DNA from: an uncultured Eubacteriales bacterium
Lineage (GTDB): Bacteria; Bacillota; Clostridia; Oscillospirales; Acutalibacteraceae
Assembly (NCBI GenBank): GCA_934695425.1
Contig: CAKUVH010000006.1
Location: 1-64,000, forward strand
Direction: 5' to 3'
Length of the DNA: 64,000 nucleotides
The position numbers and the translations under genes are program-made. Below, one piece after another: positions 42,066-49,996 of the stretch. The notes beneath the pieces were generated by a model. It was not told the origin of the DNA and did no database searches. It was given only the letters and a program-made list of their open reading frames with translations. Numbering within the stretch: the stretch's first letter is position 1; every line of letters starts with the position of its first letter.

Positions 42066-42166
42066 GAGTACGTGCGAACCGAAAAGGGTTATCGGAACAC
42101 CAAATATACCTGTGGTTTTTATTTTTTTATGATTTTCTACACATTTCGTGTATTAGGAGGGATGGA
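42066..42166 (+). other. Leader before the small sigma-like pair, no gene recognised
   Basis: About 95 transcribed bases with a possible AACC-GAAAA-GGTT hairpin, then TTTTTATTTTTTTATG. No known riboswitch is recognised. The T run after a weak stem would allow attenuation. Confidence 0.3.
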
Positions 42167-42376
42167 ATGTATTATAAGAGATTAGCACACGAATACTTAA
42201 GCCAGGCGAAAATACTTAAAAAACACATAAAATCTATAAGAACACAATATGTGAAGATTAGCCCCGAAAAAAGCTCCGATGTCAATTGTAGATTGCGCAT
42301 TTTATACTCAATGTATTTGGACTTGCTTCACACAGGTAGATATTTAAAAAGAAAAAGCGAGGTAACAGAAGAATGA
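42167..42376 (+). CDS. Small basic helical protein paired with a sigma-like factor (69 aa)
   Basis: YYKRLAHEYLSQAKILKKHI and a long basic helix; hydrophilic, cytoplasmic, no known domain. TAGGAGGGATGGA precedes the ATG. Its stop codon overlaps the next gene's start by four bases (ATGA), so the two are translationally coupled. Could be an accessory or anti-sigma-like partner; this is inference. Confidence 0.7.
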   Translation: MYYKRLAHEYLSQAKILKKHIKSIRTQYVKISPEKSSDVNCRLRILYSMYLDLLHTGRYLKRKSEVTEE

Positions 42377-42672
42377 CTAAACGGCCCTTCTCTATGGATA
42401 GTTTCACGGAATCACTTATCAGTATGTCGTTATATAACAAAAATTTTTTTGACGCTGAAGATACAAATCACAAGAAAATGGTAGAATCTCTGAAAAAAAT
42501 CGTAAACGGAGAATTGACAGAAAAGCAAAAAATTTGTATTTTGCTGTACTACGGAAAAATGATGAAAATGAAAGATATTTCTGAAAAGCTCGGAATCGAC
42601 ATTTCTTGCGTTTCACGGCATATAAAAAAGGCAAAAATCAAGATAGAAAAAACAATGAAATATTATTTTTAA
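42373..42672 (+). CDS. Sigma-70 region-4-like HTH protein (99 aa)
   Basis: The C-terminal half reads LTEKQKICILLYYGKMMKMK, then DISEKLGIDISCVSRHIKKA, the helix-turn-helix of sigma region 4. No region 2 is present, so it is too short to be a stand-alone sigma factor. It may bind DNA as a regulator or act with a partner subunit. Coupled to the preceding small gene. It lies upstream of spoIIE but is separated from it by 200 bases with a separate promoter. Confidence 0.78.
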   Translation: MTKRPFSMDSFTESLISMSLYNKNFFDAEDTNHKKMVESLKKIVNGELTEKQKICILLYYGKMMKMKDISEKLGIDISCVSRHIKKAKIKIEKTMKYYF

Positions 42673-42797
42673 ATCATCAAAACTTACAAAATTATACTAA
42701 AAATCTCCCATAATAATTTATTTGAGTTTATAAATCGCCTAAATTATCAATTAAAAAATAAAATAAATCAAAAACACAATTTAATCTCCAGCGCGGA

Positions 42798-42831
42798 ATG
42801 ACAATAAAATTCACCTAAAATTTAATATAAT
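42798..42831 (+). promoter_or_regulatory. Possible Spo0A-type spoIIE promoter with long spacer
   Basis: TATAAT (42826-42831) has no -35 at 17 bases, but ATGACA (42798-42803) lies 22 bases upstream. Bacillus spoIIE and spoIIG promoters have -35 and -10 elements 21-22 bases apart and use Spo0A. Similarity is inferred from spacing only. Confidence 0.4.
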
Positions 42832-42873
42832 GGTGTCAAATCAACAATAATTGATATAAGGTGGCGTAGTAAA

Positions 42874-45192
42874 TTGAAAAGTATAACTGCAAGCACTAAA
42901 GAGAAACTATTAAACTCAGCAAAAAATTATTCTTTAAAATTTTTGTTTATCAAAATGATGTGTTTCATATCTGCAATTTTGATATCCAGAGGAGAGGTCT
43001 TGGGACGATATTATCCGTTCGGATTATCGTTTTCGGCATCAGCGCCTTTAAAATTCTTGACGCCTACACTTATCGGCACAGCCGTAGGATATTTATTTCC
43101 TTTGCGTTTAGGGTGCGCCATAAGGTACATAGCTACTGTAGTTGCGATCACGGCTATAAAATGGACTTTAAGTGATATTTCAAAAATAAAAAATCATGTT
43201 CTTTACACACCCCTGGTGGTATTTTTTTCATCACTTGTAACGGGAATTTCCATGGATTTGGCGTACGGGATTGACAGCCGGGATATTTCTATAAGTATTC
43301 TTGAAGCAATCCTTGCAGCGGGAGCGGCGTATTTTTTTGATGTTACTTTTAAGATATTATCAAACAAGAAACTTTATTCCTTAAATCAGAAAGAATTTGT
43401 ATGCGTAGCAATAAGTATGAGCATCGTACTTTGTTCTCTTTCTAAATTATCTGTGGCGGGAATTTCGCTTGGAAAAATTTTGGCAATTGCAATAATTTTA
43501 ACGATATCATATATTTTCGGACCGGCAATGGGCACAATTTCAGGGATATGTTCAGGAATTATATTTAGTTTGCCGTCTTTCGGACAATCCTATATTTCGG
43601 GGTCATATGCATTCGGAGGGCTAATCTCGGGGATGTTTTCGGGGCTCGGTAAATTTGCGGCATGTTTGGCATTTTTATTTGCAAACACTTTGCTTTCGTT
43701 CCAGATAGGAGACGTAACCAAAATGATATCAGGGATTTACGAATCAATACTTGGAATTTGTTTATTTTTGGTTCTTCCAAAATCATTTTTAAATACGATA
43801 AAATTTTCGCTCCCGTCTTTCGGTCAAAAATACGGCTGTATAAATTCAAAAAATATATTGTCAAAAAAATTAAAATTTTTCTCGGAATCGCTCGATAATG
43901 TTACCAAAATTTTAGATAAAGCCTCAAATAGATTTTCAAAATCTCCAAAACAAAACCCTACGGAAATGTGCTTAAAAGCGGCGTATTCTCAGTGCAGCTC
44001 TTGCGGACTTAATTCTTTTTGCTGGTCCAAAAATTACGAGAGTACATCCGACGGCATAAAAAGCATATATAATCATGTTGTTTCGGGCGGAAAAAATTCA
44101 GCGTTTAAACTTTCTTCGGATTTCCTTGGCAGGTGCAAAAAAACAGATTTATTAATACATAAAATTTCGGAGGCTTTTTCGAATTTCAATAATTACAAAT
44201 CAGCCGAACTTAAAATAAATGAATTTAAATCCATAATGTCGAACCAGTTCAGCGCTGTGGGATCGGTTTTAACAGATTTATCCTCCGAGCTCGAGGATAT
44301 CGCCGAAACCGACAAAGATATGGAAAACAAAGTTAAGGACATCGCAAATAATATGAATTTGAATATATCAAATATAACCTGCCTCACTAATAAGAGCGAC
44401 AAATTATTTATTGACGCGGAAAGCCAGACTTACATTAAAAAAGAAAATTTAGAAAAATTCAGGAAAAAAATATCCAAAAACTGTGGTCGAGAAATGGACA
44501 TGCCGACAATAACGGATTTTGATAATTGTTATAAAATTTCAATATCCGAGAAAAAGAATTTCAAAGTGGAAATCGGCATAAGCCAGCACGCTTGCAATAA
44601 CGGGAAACTTTGCGGCGACAGCTGTTGTTATTTTGAGGACAGTAGCGGAAACTTTAACGTGATAATAAGTGACGGAATGGGAACGGGAGGCTCTGCGGCG
44701 GCGGAAGGAGCTGTGGCTTCCGAATTAATGAAAAATTTTATAAAATCCGGGATAAGTTTTGCAGGAGCTCTGAGGCTGGTTAATTCGGCGCTTATGCTCA
44801 AACCTAAGGATGAATTTTTAACAACGATGGATATCGTATCGTTGGATTTATTCTCGGGGCAGGCAAAATTTATAAAAGCCGGTTCGCCTTCAACTTTCAT
44901 ATTAAGAGGCGGCAAAGTATTTGATATTAATTTCGAATCGCTACCCATAGGCATTTTAAACGAGGTAACATTCTCTCAGGAAATTCACAGCCTGGAGAGC
45001 GGCGATACAGTCCTAATGGTTTCGGACGGGGCGACGGATATAGGTTCTGAGTGGATTCAAAAAATATTGACTTCCGAGAATTACAATTCCGTGCAAGAGC
45101 TTTCAAATTTAATAGTAAATTCTGCCGTGGCAATAAGAAAAGACGCTCACGACGACGATATAAGCGCCGTAGCATTCAAAATTTCGGAATAA
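42874..45192 (+). CDS. spoIIE: Stage II sporulation protein E phosphatase (772 aa)
   Basis: PP2C-type phosphatase that dephosphorylates SpoIIAA to activate sigma-F at the septum. About ten N-terminal membrane helices (residues 20-310), a central region with a cysteine set (CLKAAYSQCSSCGLNSFCW), and a C-terminal phosphatase domain with GDSCCYFE, ISDGMGTGGSAA, SDGATD and HDDDISAV for metal binding. TTG start at 42874, preceded by AAGGTGG. Full family length. Confidence 0.96.
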   Translation: MKSITASTKEKLLNSAKNYSLKFLFIKMMCFISAILISRGEVLGRYYPFGLSFSASAPLKFLTPTLIGTAVGYLFPLRLGCAIRYIATVVAITAIKWTLSDISKIKNHVLYTPLVVFFSSLVTGISMDLAYGIDSRDISISILEAILAAGAAYFFDVTFKILSNKKLYSLNQKEFVCVAISMSIVLCSLSKLSVAGISLGKILAIAIILTISYIFGPAMGTISGICSGIIFSLPSFGQSYISGSYAFGGLISGMFSGLGKFAACLAFLFANTLLSFQIGDVTKMISGIYESILGICLFLVLPKSFLNTIKFSLPSFGQKYGCINSKNILSKKLKFFSESLDNVTKILDKASNRFSKSPKQNPTEMCLKAAYSQCSSCGLNSFCWSKNYESTSDGIKSIYNHVVSGGKNSAFKLSSDFLGRCKKTDLLIHKISEAFSNFNNYKSAELKINEFKSIMSNQFSAVGSVLTDLSSELEDIAETDKDMENKVKDIANNMNLNISNITCLTNKSDKLFIDAESQTYIKKENLEKFRKKISKNCGREMDMPTITDFDNCYKISISEKKNFKVEIGISQHACNNGKLCGDSCCYFEDSSGNFNVIISDGMGTGGSAAAEGAVASELMKNFIKSGISFAGALRLVNSALMLKPKDEFLTTMDIVSLDLFSGQAKFIKAGSPSTFILRGGKVFDINFESLPIGILNEVTFSQEIHSLESGDTVLMVSDGATDIGSEWIQKILTSENYNSVQELSNLIVNSAVAIRKDAHDDDISAVAFKISE

Positions 45193-45196
45193 TTTT

Positions 45197-45226
45197 AGCC
45201 GAGCTGAAAAATCAGCTTGGCTTTGT
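45197..45226 (+). terminator. Terminator of spoIIE
   Basis: AGCCGAGCTGA pairs with TCAGCTTGGCT (one G-U pair), followed by TTGTTAATTT. Confidence 0.7.
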
Positions 45227-45238
45227 TAATTTAGACTA

Positions 45239-45267
45239 TTGACAAAAATTTATTATGCAATTATAAT
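45239..45267 (+). promoter_or_regulatory. Consensus promoter of tRNA-Pro
   Basis: TTGACA (45239-45244), 17 bases, TATAAT (45262-45267), 12 bases before the tRNA. Confidence 0.88.
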
Positions 45268-45279
45268 TATAATGAAGTT

Positions 45280-45355
45280 CGAGGTGTAGCTCAGATGGTA
45301 GAGTGCTTGGTTTGGGACCAAGATGCCGCAGGTTCGAGTCCTGTCACCTCGACCA
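45280..45355 (+). tRNA. tRNA-Pro (TGG)
   Basis: Acceptor CGAGGTG/CACCTCG, D arm TAGCTCAGATGGTAGAG, anticodon stem CTTGG/CCAAG with loop TTTGGGA (anticodon TGG), T arm CAGGTTCGAGTCCTG, encoded CCA. Confidence 0.95.
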
Positions 45356-45382
45356 TAATAAAACGTATCTTTTGATACAATT

Positions 45383-45410
45383 GAAAGCCCAGTATTACTA
45401 GGCTTTCTTT
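45383..45410 (+). terminator. Terminator of tRNA-Pro
   Basis: GAAAGCC pairs with GGCTTTC across an 11-base loop, followed by TTTATG. Confidence 0.6.
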
Positions 45411-45709
45411 ATGTTTAGATATAAATTTTGTATTCAAATTTTCAGTTTTTTTGGTTCGTTTAAAAGTTAAATACTAAAAAAGTGAAACCTCGTTGCTTGA
45501 GGTTTCACTTTCCTATAAATTTTGCCAAGGGGGTTGCATACTTTCGCACGGTTAAAATGTACTGATTTTTTATTTGTTTTTATAATATTTGCTTAGCTGT
45601 TAAATGTGATCAATTATATATCACTTTTGATACGTTGTTGTTTCGCTACAAGATTATAATTGACTATCCGAAATAGGGGAATAAAGGAATACTTGCCACT
45701 AAAATAAAC
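45411..45709. other. Intergenic stretch with a hairpin, no gene recognised
   Basis: Apart from the hairpin at 45480-45510 I see no start codon with a ribosome site and no tRNA. One minus-strand frame is open for about 35 codons without a start; it may be a decayed gene, but I cannot assign it. Confidence 0.5.
45480..45510 (-). terminator. Strong hairpin terminator (minus strand)
   Basis: Perfect 12-bp stem AAGTGAAACCTC/GAGGTTTCACTT with a seven-base loop. On the minus strand a T run (TTTTTTAGT) follows. It would end transcripts from the gene at 45710. Confidence 0.7.
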
Positions 45710-46072
45710 CTAGTTTGTGTAATTGTCCTTTCTTATAATCAAACCTACTGCAGTTTCATAACTACCGAGCTGATTTTGTATTTTTTCTATTTCTTCGTTT
45801 GTACAACCGATTAAAATTTTAATTTCAGAATCTCTCTTAATAAAATCAACTGTAATTGCTACCGCACAGACATCACGATTTTTTCCACTTCCGACATATA
45901 CATCTATATCCATTCCGTCTGATGAACCCGTATTTTTTAAATATCCATAGTCAATTATATAAATGGTTTCAGGAAATTTTGGGTGGCGAGAGCCTTTAGG
46001 ACGATCTATTACTATTTCTGATTTATCCACAAGCCTTTGCATATATTTCCAAAATTTTTCGTTTATTTCCAT
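45710..46072 (-). CDS. Inorganic pyrophosphatase-like small protein (120 aa)
   Basis: Resembles the short pyrophosphatase-related proteins of Firmicutes: VIDRPKGSRHPKFPETIYIIDYGYL, a DGMDIDVYVG segment like the acidic pyrophosphatase signature, and IKILIGCTNEEI. It lacks part of the usual acidic active site and is shorter than the ~175-residue soluble enzyme, so activity is doubtful. It is next to a toxin-antitoxin pair on the same strand. Confidence 0.7.
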   Translation of the reverse strand: MEINEKFWKYMQRLVDKSEIVIDRPKGSRHPKFPETIYIIDYGYLKNTGSSDGMDIDVYVGSGKNRDVCAVAITVDFIKRDSEIKILIGCTNEEIEKIQNQLGSYETAVGLIIRKDNYTN

Positions 46073-46150
46073 CTCTATTTGCCTCCTGTTTTATATAACG
46101 AAATTTTTTAAAAAGATGTGATCTGCGATCGGCAAAATGCCCGATTTTTT

Positions 46151-46456
46151 TTATATCAAACTTTTGTAATTTGTTCTCCCGTTTGCTATGTGATAAATAT
46201 AAACAACTTCATCAATCAATCTATAAATACAAATATAATCATCACAAATAAGGATTCGATAACCTTCTTGCCTCAATGCATCGTCATTAATCAAAGGGCA
46301 GGACAACGGAAAAATTTCAAGTTTTTGAATCGCTTTAAGTATTCTATCAAATATTTTCTTAGCAGATTTAGGGCCAACTTTCTTTAAGTAATAACTTGAT
46401 ATTTCATCAATTTCTCGCCATGCTGACGGTAAAAATTCAATCTTATATTTCTTCAT
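46151..46456 (-). CDS. RelE/ParE-family toxin (101 aa)
   Basis: RelE/ParE fold: YKIEFLPSAWREIDEISSYY, FDRILKAIQKLEIFPLSCP, RILICDDYICIYRLIDEVVYI and HIANGRTNY near the C-terminus. Such toxins cleave mRNA on the ribosome (RelE) or poison gyrase (ParE). It overlaps the antitoxin gene upstream by 14 bases, typical of a type II module. Confidence 0.9.
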   Translation of the reverse strand: MKKYKIEFLPSAWREIDEISSYYLKKVGPKSAKKIFDRILKAIQKLEIFPLSCPLINDDALRQEGYRILICDDYICIYRLIDEVVYIYHIANGRTNYKSLI

Positions 46457-46712
46457 TAAACTTTGCCTCTAACCTTTGTTTTACTTCATCAAGCGAAACA
46501 CTTTGTTTCCCCGATAAACGCTCATGTTCCGATATCATAATTTTAGTTTTGAGCTTTAGCATTTCTTCTAGTTTTTCAAAAGATTCCATACTCATAACAA
46601 CCAAGTCGCCTTCGCCGTTTTTAGTGATATAAATAGGGTCATCCATTCCATGCGCTAATTTTGAAATAAGATTATAGTCGTTCCTGAGTGTAGTAGAAGA
46701 TTTTATTATCAT
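46443..46712 (-). CDS. Phd/YefM-family antitoxin (89 aa)
   Basis: N-terminal Phd/YefM DNA-binding fold: STTLRNDYNLISKLAHGMDD, PIYITKNGEGDLVVMSMESF, with a C-terminal charged helix that would wrap the toxin. Start 46712 is chosen over an in-frame GTG at 46721 because CGAGGTGATTT is spaced for it. It normally represses its own operon with the toxin. Confidence 0.9.
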   Translation of the reverse strand: MIIKSSTTLRNDYNLISKLAHGMDDPIYITKNGEGDLVVMSMESFEKLEEMLKLKTKIMISEHERLSGKQSVSLDEVKQRLEAKFNEEI

Positions 46713-46875
46713 ATAAATCACCTCGAAATGTATTTTAATACTATTATTATACGATAATTCTAAAATAATTTCAATAGTGGTTTTGATCGCGCTGTATTTG
46801 TTTGAAGGGAAACATTTTTAGCCGGGAATGCAACAAAAGACATGAAAACCGCGCCGATTTTTGAATGAAGTATAG

Positions 46876-46920
46876 GACGAAACGTATGACCATTATGCAA
46901 CATTTTATGAAATAATTTAA
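46876..46920 (+). pseudogene. Remnant of a barnase-type ribonuclease C-terminus
   Basis: An open segment reads DETYDHYATFYEII-stop, resembling the C-terminal TDHYQTFTKI motif of barnase, which contains the catalytic histidine. It ends 12 bases before the barstar gene, the usual operon position of the nuclease. An in-frame TAG at 46873 and the lack of the rest of the domain show it is not a complete gene. Confidence 0.55.
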
Positions 46921-46932
46921 GGAGATTCTAAT

Positions 46933-47235
46933 ATGAGCGAGAAAAAAATAATAAAGTTAGATTTGACAGGTTGTAAATATTTAGCTGAAATCCATGACAG
47001 AATCAAAGAAGCATTCGATTTTCCGGAATGGTACGGTAAAAACTGGGATGCTTTTTGGGATTCATTATGGAGTCATATGGAAGCGAGTAGAGTAGAAATC
47101 ACAGGAGAAAGTAAAATTCCAAAATCGCTGACGGACGATATTAATATTATGAATAGACTATTAGATGACATGAAAAGGGAATGCTCTAAATATGAGAATC
47201 CCGATGATCACTTTGAATACAAAATAATAGACTAG
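46933..47235 (+). CDS. Barstar-family ribonuclease inhibitor (100 aa)
   Basis: Barstar fold: KIIKLDLTGCKYLAEIHDRI, then IKEAFDFPEWYGKNWDAFWD, the segment that plugs barnase's active site, and a C-terminal helix ending FEYKIID. AAGGAGATTCTAAT precedes the ATG. No intact nuclease is adjacent; the upstream remnant suggests it was lost. It may protect against incoming ribonuclease toxins. Confidence 0.9.
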   Translation: MSEKKIIKLDLTGCKYLAEIHDRIKEAFDFPEWYGKNWDAFWDSLWSHMEASRVEITGESKIPKSLTDDINIMNRLLDDMKRECSKYENPDDHFEYKIID

Positions 47236-47320
47236 CATTTTTAGCCGCTAAATAAAAACACAATTTTTTTATTATTTTATATATTTTTGAGCAAAGAATA
47301 AAAAATATTTCAAATACCCC

Positions 47321-47349
47321 TTGACAAATAGATTATTTTTGTTTAAAAT
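47321..47349 (+). promoter_or_regulatory. Promoter of the lipoprotein gene
   Basis: TTGACA (47321-47326), 17 bases, TAAAAT (47344-47349). Confidence 0.8.
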
Positions 47350-47411
47350 TAACAAATAGAAACAAAAATGATTTCAAGTTTCTAAATTTATTTGTAAAGG
47401 AGTAGATAAAA

Positions 47412-48335
47412 ATGAACAGAAAAGCATTATTAGTAGCATCATCGATTTCAATGTTTTTACTTGCAGCAGGTTGTTCAAATAACACACAAACACCGGATAC
47501 CCAATCTTCAACCTCACAGTCAAGCGCTGAAAACCAAGATACCACTTCTTCTGTAGTAAAAGAAAGCATAACCAGCGACAACAATTCACTATGGAGCGAA
47601 GTAACACACAGATCAGCTGAAAACTTTGCCGAAGAAATCGTTGAGACCGTTGGTACCAAAGATATGAAAGCTTTAAGCGAAATGATTGAATATCCAATCT
47701 CAATAAATGTTGACGGCAAGCTTACAACTATTTCAAATAAAGAAGATTTTGCAGCACTTAAATTCAAGAGTGTTTTTGATGACGAGATGATAGAAACTTT
47801 AGATTCTGCGACAACTCTTTTCAGCAACTGGAGAGGATTTATGCTCGGAGAAGGGAATCACAATATTTGGTTCTCGCCCATGAACATAAGTAATTCAGAA
47901 TTTAGAATTATCAGCATAGTAGACGGTGATTTTAACGAAGAAATCAGAGTGGTAAGCAATCACGACACCACCAACTGGTCATCGGACACCCATGATAAAG
48001 CGGAACTGTTTGCAACTGAAGTTATAGGATACATAGAGAAAGAAGATATGAAATCTATTGGAGAACATATTTCGTATCCTATAGGTATCAAAGTGAAAAA
48101 TCAACTTAAAACAATAAACAGCAAAGAGGAATTTGACAAACTGAAATTCGAAGATGTTTTTGATGTAACATTAAAAAGAGACATTTGTAATTCCAGAAGT
48201 TTGTTCAACAACTCCCGCGGATTCATGCTCGGCGACGAAGACAATAATATATGGTTCGCACCTAAAAAGAACGATGTAACCGCAATGGAAATTTTAGGCA
48301 TTAACAACAGCGCCACACCCGAAAGCGATGAATAA
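47412..48335 (+). CDS. Lipoprotein with two internal repeats (307 aa)
   Basis: Signal peptide ending in lipobox LAAGC (C21), a Ser/Thr/Gln-rich linker (22-52), then two related domains of about 115 residues. Each runs W-S...H--AE-FA-E-V, EYPI/SYPIGI, L-TI-(S/N)KE-F--LKF and RGFMLG---NIWF-P. The repeat pattern shows internal duplication. No enzyme motif; NTF2-like or SH3-like folds are possible but unproven. Own promoter and terminator. Membrane-anchored on the outer face. Confidence 0.85.
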   Translation: MNRKALLVASSISMFLLAAGCSNNTQTPDTQSSTSQSSAENQDTTSSVVKESITSDNNSLWSEVTHRSAENFAEEIVETVGTKDMKALSEMIEYPISINVDGKLTTISNKEDFAALKFKSVFDDEMIETLDSATTLFSNWRGFMLGEGNHNIWFSPMNISNSEFRIISIVDGDFNEEIRVVSNHDTTNWSSDTHDKAELFATEVIGYIEKEDMKSIGEHISYPIGIKVKNQLKTINSKEEFDKLKFEDVFDVTLKRDICNSRSLFNNSRGFMLGDEDNNIWFAPKKNDVTAMEILGINNSATPESDE

Positions 48336-48340
48336 AAATT

Positions 48341-48375
48341 AACCTCCGAACTATTGCTCGGAGGCTTTTTATTTT
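48341..48375. terminator. Bidirectional terminator between the lipoprotein gene and array 3
   Basis: Perfect seven-base stem CCTCCGA/TCGGAGG, with CTTTTTATTTT on the plus strand and TTAATTTTTAT on the minus strand. Confidence 0.8.
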
Positions 48376-48553
48376 AAATTAGAGCTATAAATATACCTAT
48401 CCAAGCTCTTTCGTAATCTTCGGCTTCTTTTTTTGTATCGAATTTTTTATCTTTAAGAAACTCTAAACCGGATTGCCATTTTCCGTCTGTGGTTTCAAAG
48501 ACTTCACCGCCGGATATTTTGCTTAATTCTTCACTGGTTAATTCTCTGTTCAT
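48374..48553 (-). CDS. GG-leader GKW-module protein, array 3 member 1 (59 aa)
   Basis: Short gene missed by length cut-offs. Leader MNRELTSEELSKISGG (GG at 15-16; L at -7, I at -4), then EVFETTDGKWQSGLEF and FDTKKEAEDYERAW, the GKW...F-T-EA--Y module shared by most of the array. No cysteine. Last gene of its transcript; its stop lies at the terminator. Function unknown. Confidence 0.75.
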   Translation of the reverse strand: MNRELTSEELSKISGGEVFETTDGKWQSGLEFLKDKKFDTKKEAEDYERAWIGIFIALI

Positions 48554-48568
48554 TTTTAATTTTCTTTC

Positions 48569-48817
48569 TTAGCAATACTTTTTCAATGCGCAGAACTGTT
48601 TGGAGCAATGGAACGGACAAAATTTACTATTCCAATGTGTTTCCATAACCCTTTTCCATTGTTCTGCTTTTCTTTTTGTGGCAAAAACTCCCGTAAGCGT
48701 ACGAAAATTCAATTCTATACTTACTCGCCAATTTCCGTCTTCGGTTTCGGTAATCGAGCCGGTAATCATCCCGCCGGCTATTTTGTTTAACTCCACACCG
48801 TTTAATTCCTTTTTCAT
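48569..48817 (-). CDS. GG-leader GKW-module protein, array 3 member 2 (82 aa)
   Basis: Leader MKKELNGVELNKIAGG, then a variant module (TEDGNWRVSIELNFRTLTGV, F-ATKRKAEQWKRV) and a cysteine-rich tail CPFHCSKQFCALKKYC that might bind metal or form disulfides. GAGGAGAAAAGTT precedes the ATG. Function unknown. Confidence 0.8.
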   Translation of the reverse strand: MKKELNGVELNKIAGGMITGSITETEDGNWRVSIELNFRTLTGVFATKRKAEQWKRVMETHWNSKFCPFHCSKQFCALKKYC

Positions 48818-48870
48818 AACTTTTCTCCTCCGGATTTATTTATACTCAACTATTTGGACTTGATTTCGCT

Positions 48871-49140
48871 CTACCCCAAAGCTTTTTCATAGCACCAATC
48901 AAAGCCGTCTTTCACCTTTACGCAGCCTTTGCGTCCAACCAGGTACGCTATAAGAAACGCTTTTTCAAATTTTGTAAAATGATGCTTACGCTTTTTGTTG
49001 CCTACATGGTGAATACATGCATCTTCAACTATACTTACCTGCTCAGATATAGTCATGTCGTCAAATCTCTTCTCAAACTTCGAACATTTTTTACCGCCGG
49101 AAATTTTGCTGAGTTCTAAATCGTTTAATTCTTTTTTCAT
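48871..49140 (-). CDS. GG-leader QV/KHxxKF-module protein, array 3 member 3 (89 aa)
   Basis: Leader MKKELNDLELSKISGG followed by a different module: MTISEQVSIVEDACIHHVG, KRKHHFTKFEKAFLIAYLVG and GCVKVKDGFDWCYEKALG. The mature part is identical to member 4; only the leader differs. The C-terminal half of the fusion gene at 49997 is related. Basic and partly helical. Function unknown. Confidence 0.82.
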   Translation of the reverse strand: MKKELNDLELSKISGGKKCSKFEKRFDDMTISEQVSIVEDACIHHVGNKKRKHHFTKFEKAFLIAYLVGRKGCVKVKDGFDWCYEKALG

Positions 49141-49193
49141 AATTCTTCTCCTCCGGATTCATTTATACTCAACTATTTGGACTTGATTTCGCT

Positions 49194-49463
49194 CTACCCC
49201 AAAGCTTTTTCATAGCACCAATCAAAGCCGTCTTTCACCTTTACGCAGCCTTTGCGTCCAACCAGGTACGCTATAAGAAACGCTTTTTCAAATTTTGTAA
49301 AATGATGCTTACGCTTTTTGTTGCCTACATGGTGAATACATGCATCTTCAACTATACTTACCTGCTCAGATATAGTCATGTCGTCAAATCTCTTCTCAAA
49401 CTTCGAACATTTTTTACCGCCGAAAACTTTGCTGAGTTCCAAAGCATTTAATTCTTTTTTCAT
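49194..49463 (-). CDS. GG-leader QV/KHxxKF-module protein, array 3 member 4 (89 aa)
   Basis: Duplicate of member 3 (323-base repeat unit). Leader MKKELNALELSKVFGG has F instead of S before GG; the remaining 73 residues are the same. First gene after its own promoter. Function unknown. Confidence 0.82.
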   Translation of the reverse strand: MKKELNALELSKVFGGKKCSKFEKRFDDMTISEQVSIVEDACIHHVGNKKRKHHFTKFEKAFLIAYLVGRKGCVKVKDGFDWCYEKALG

Positions 49464-49505
49464 AATTCTTCTCCTCCGTGTTATCTGTTTGTAAAGTATA
49501 TGTTA

Positions 49506-49534
49506 ATTATACAATATATTTTGGTATTTGTCAA
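49506..49534 (-). promoter_or_regulatory. Consensus promoter for array 3 members 4-1
   Basis: Minus strand TTGACA (49534-49529), 17 bases, TATAAT (49511-49506). The -35 continues as TTGACAAATA, as in the promoters at 51520 and 51844. Confidence 0.82.
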
Positions 49535-49559
49535 CTGTTTAGGACCATATTTTTTAAAA

Positions 49560-49592
49560 AATTACCCCCGAGATATTACTCGGAGGATTTTT
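49560..49592. terminator. Terminator of the array 3 middle operon
   Basis: CCTCCGAG pairs with CTCGGGGG (wobble pairs), followed on the minus strand by TAATTTTTTAAAAA. T-rich on the plus strand as well. Confidence 0.75.
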
Positions 49593-49597
49593 TATTT

Positions 49598-49981
49598 TTA
49601 CTTTTTTGTGAGGGGTTCATCAGGCCCGTTTATATATTCATACAGATATTTAAAAGCATCCATTTCGGTGTCAAATTTTTGACCAAATTCACATATAACC
49701 CATTTTCCATCCTTGGTTTCGACGATTGCTCCTTTTCCGCCTGCTACTTCGGCCAATCTCGGAGTAATTTCCTCAAAATCCAAATCATTCAATAGCTTTC
49801 TTTCGAGCTCGTGATTTCCTGCTGCTCGTGCGATTGCGATTGAATCTAAGTATTCTTTGGCTTCTTTTTCAGTGGAAAACTTTTTCGAAAAGGGATAAAT
49901 TCTCCATTTGCCGTCGGATGTTAATTGAATTCTGCCGCCGGATACATCATTTAGTTCCGAATTATTCATTTTATTTTCCAT
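49598..49981 (-). CDS. Double GG-leader fusion: two GKW modules (127 aa)
   Basis: First unit: leader MENKMNNSELNDVSGG, GKWRIYPFSKKFSTEKEAKEY. A 33-residue helical linker follows, then a second leader-like IEITPRLAEVAGG-type segment (EEITPRLAEVAGG) and a second module (TKDGKWVICEFGQKFDTEMD, AFKYLYEYI). The second leader is weaker at -12. Either two formerly separate genes fused, or one chain is cut twice. Function unknown. Confidence 0.82.
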   Translation of the reverse strand: MENKMNNSELNDVSGGRIQLTSDGKWRIYPFSKKFSTEKEAKEYLDSIAIARAAGNHELERKLLNDLDFEEITPRLAEVAGGKGAIVETKDGKWVICEFGQKFDTEMDAFKYLYEYINGPDEPLTKK

Positions 49982-49996
49982 ATTTATTTTTCTCCT

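Noticed and set aside
45511..45700. Possible insertion-sequence remnant on the minus strand
   Set aside because: A short open frame is present, but I can recognise neither a transposase motif nor terminal inverted repeats.
47333..47827. Minus-strand frame of 164 codons over the lipoprotein gene
   Set aside because: Antisense to a gene with signal peptide, promoter and internal repeats; no ribosome site.
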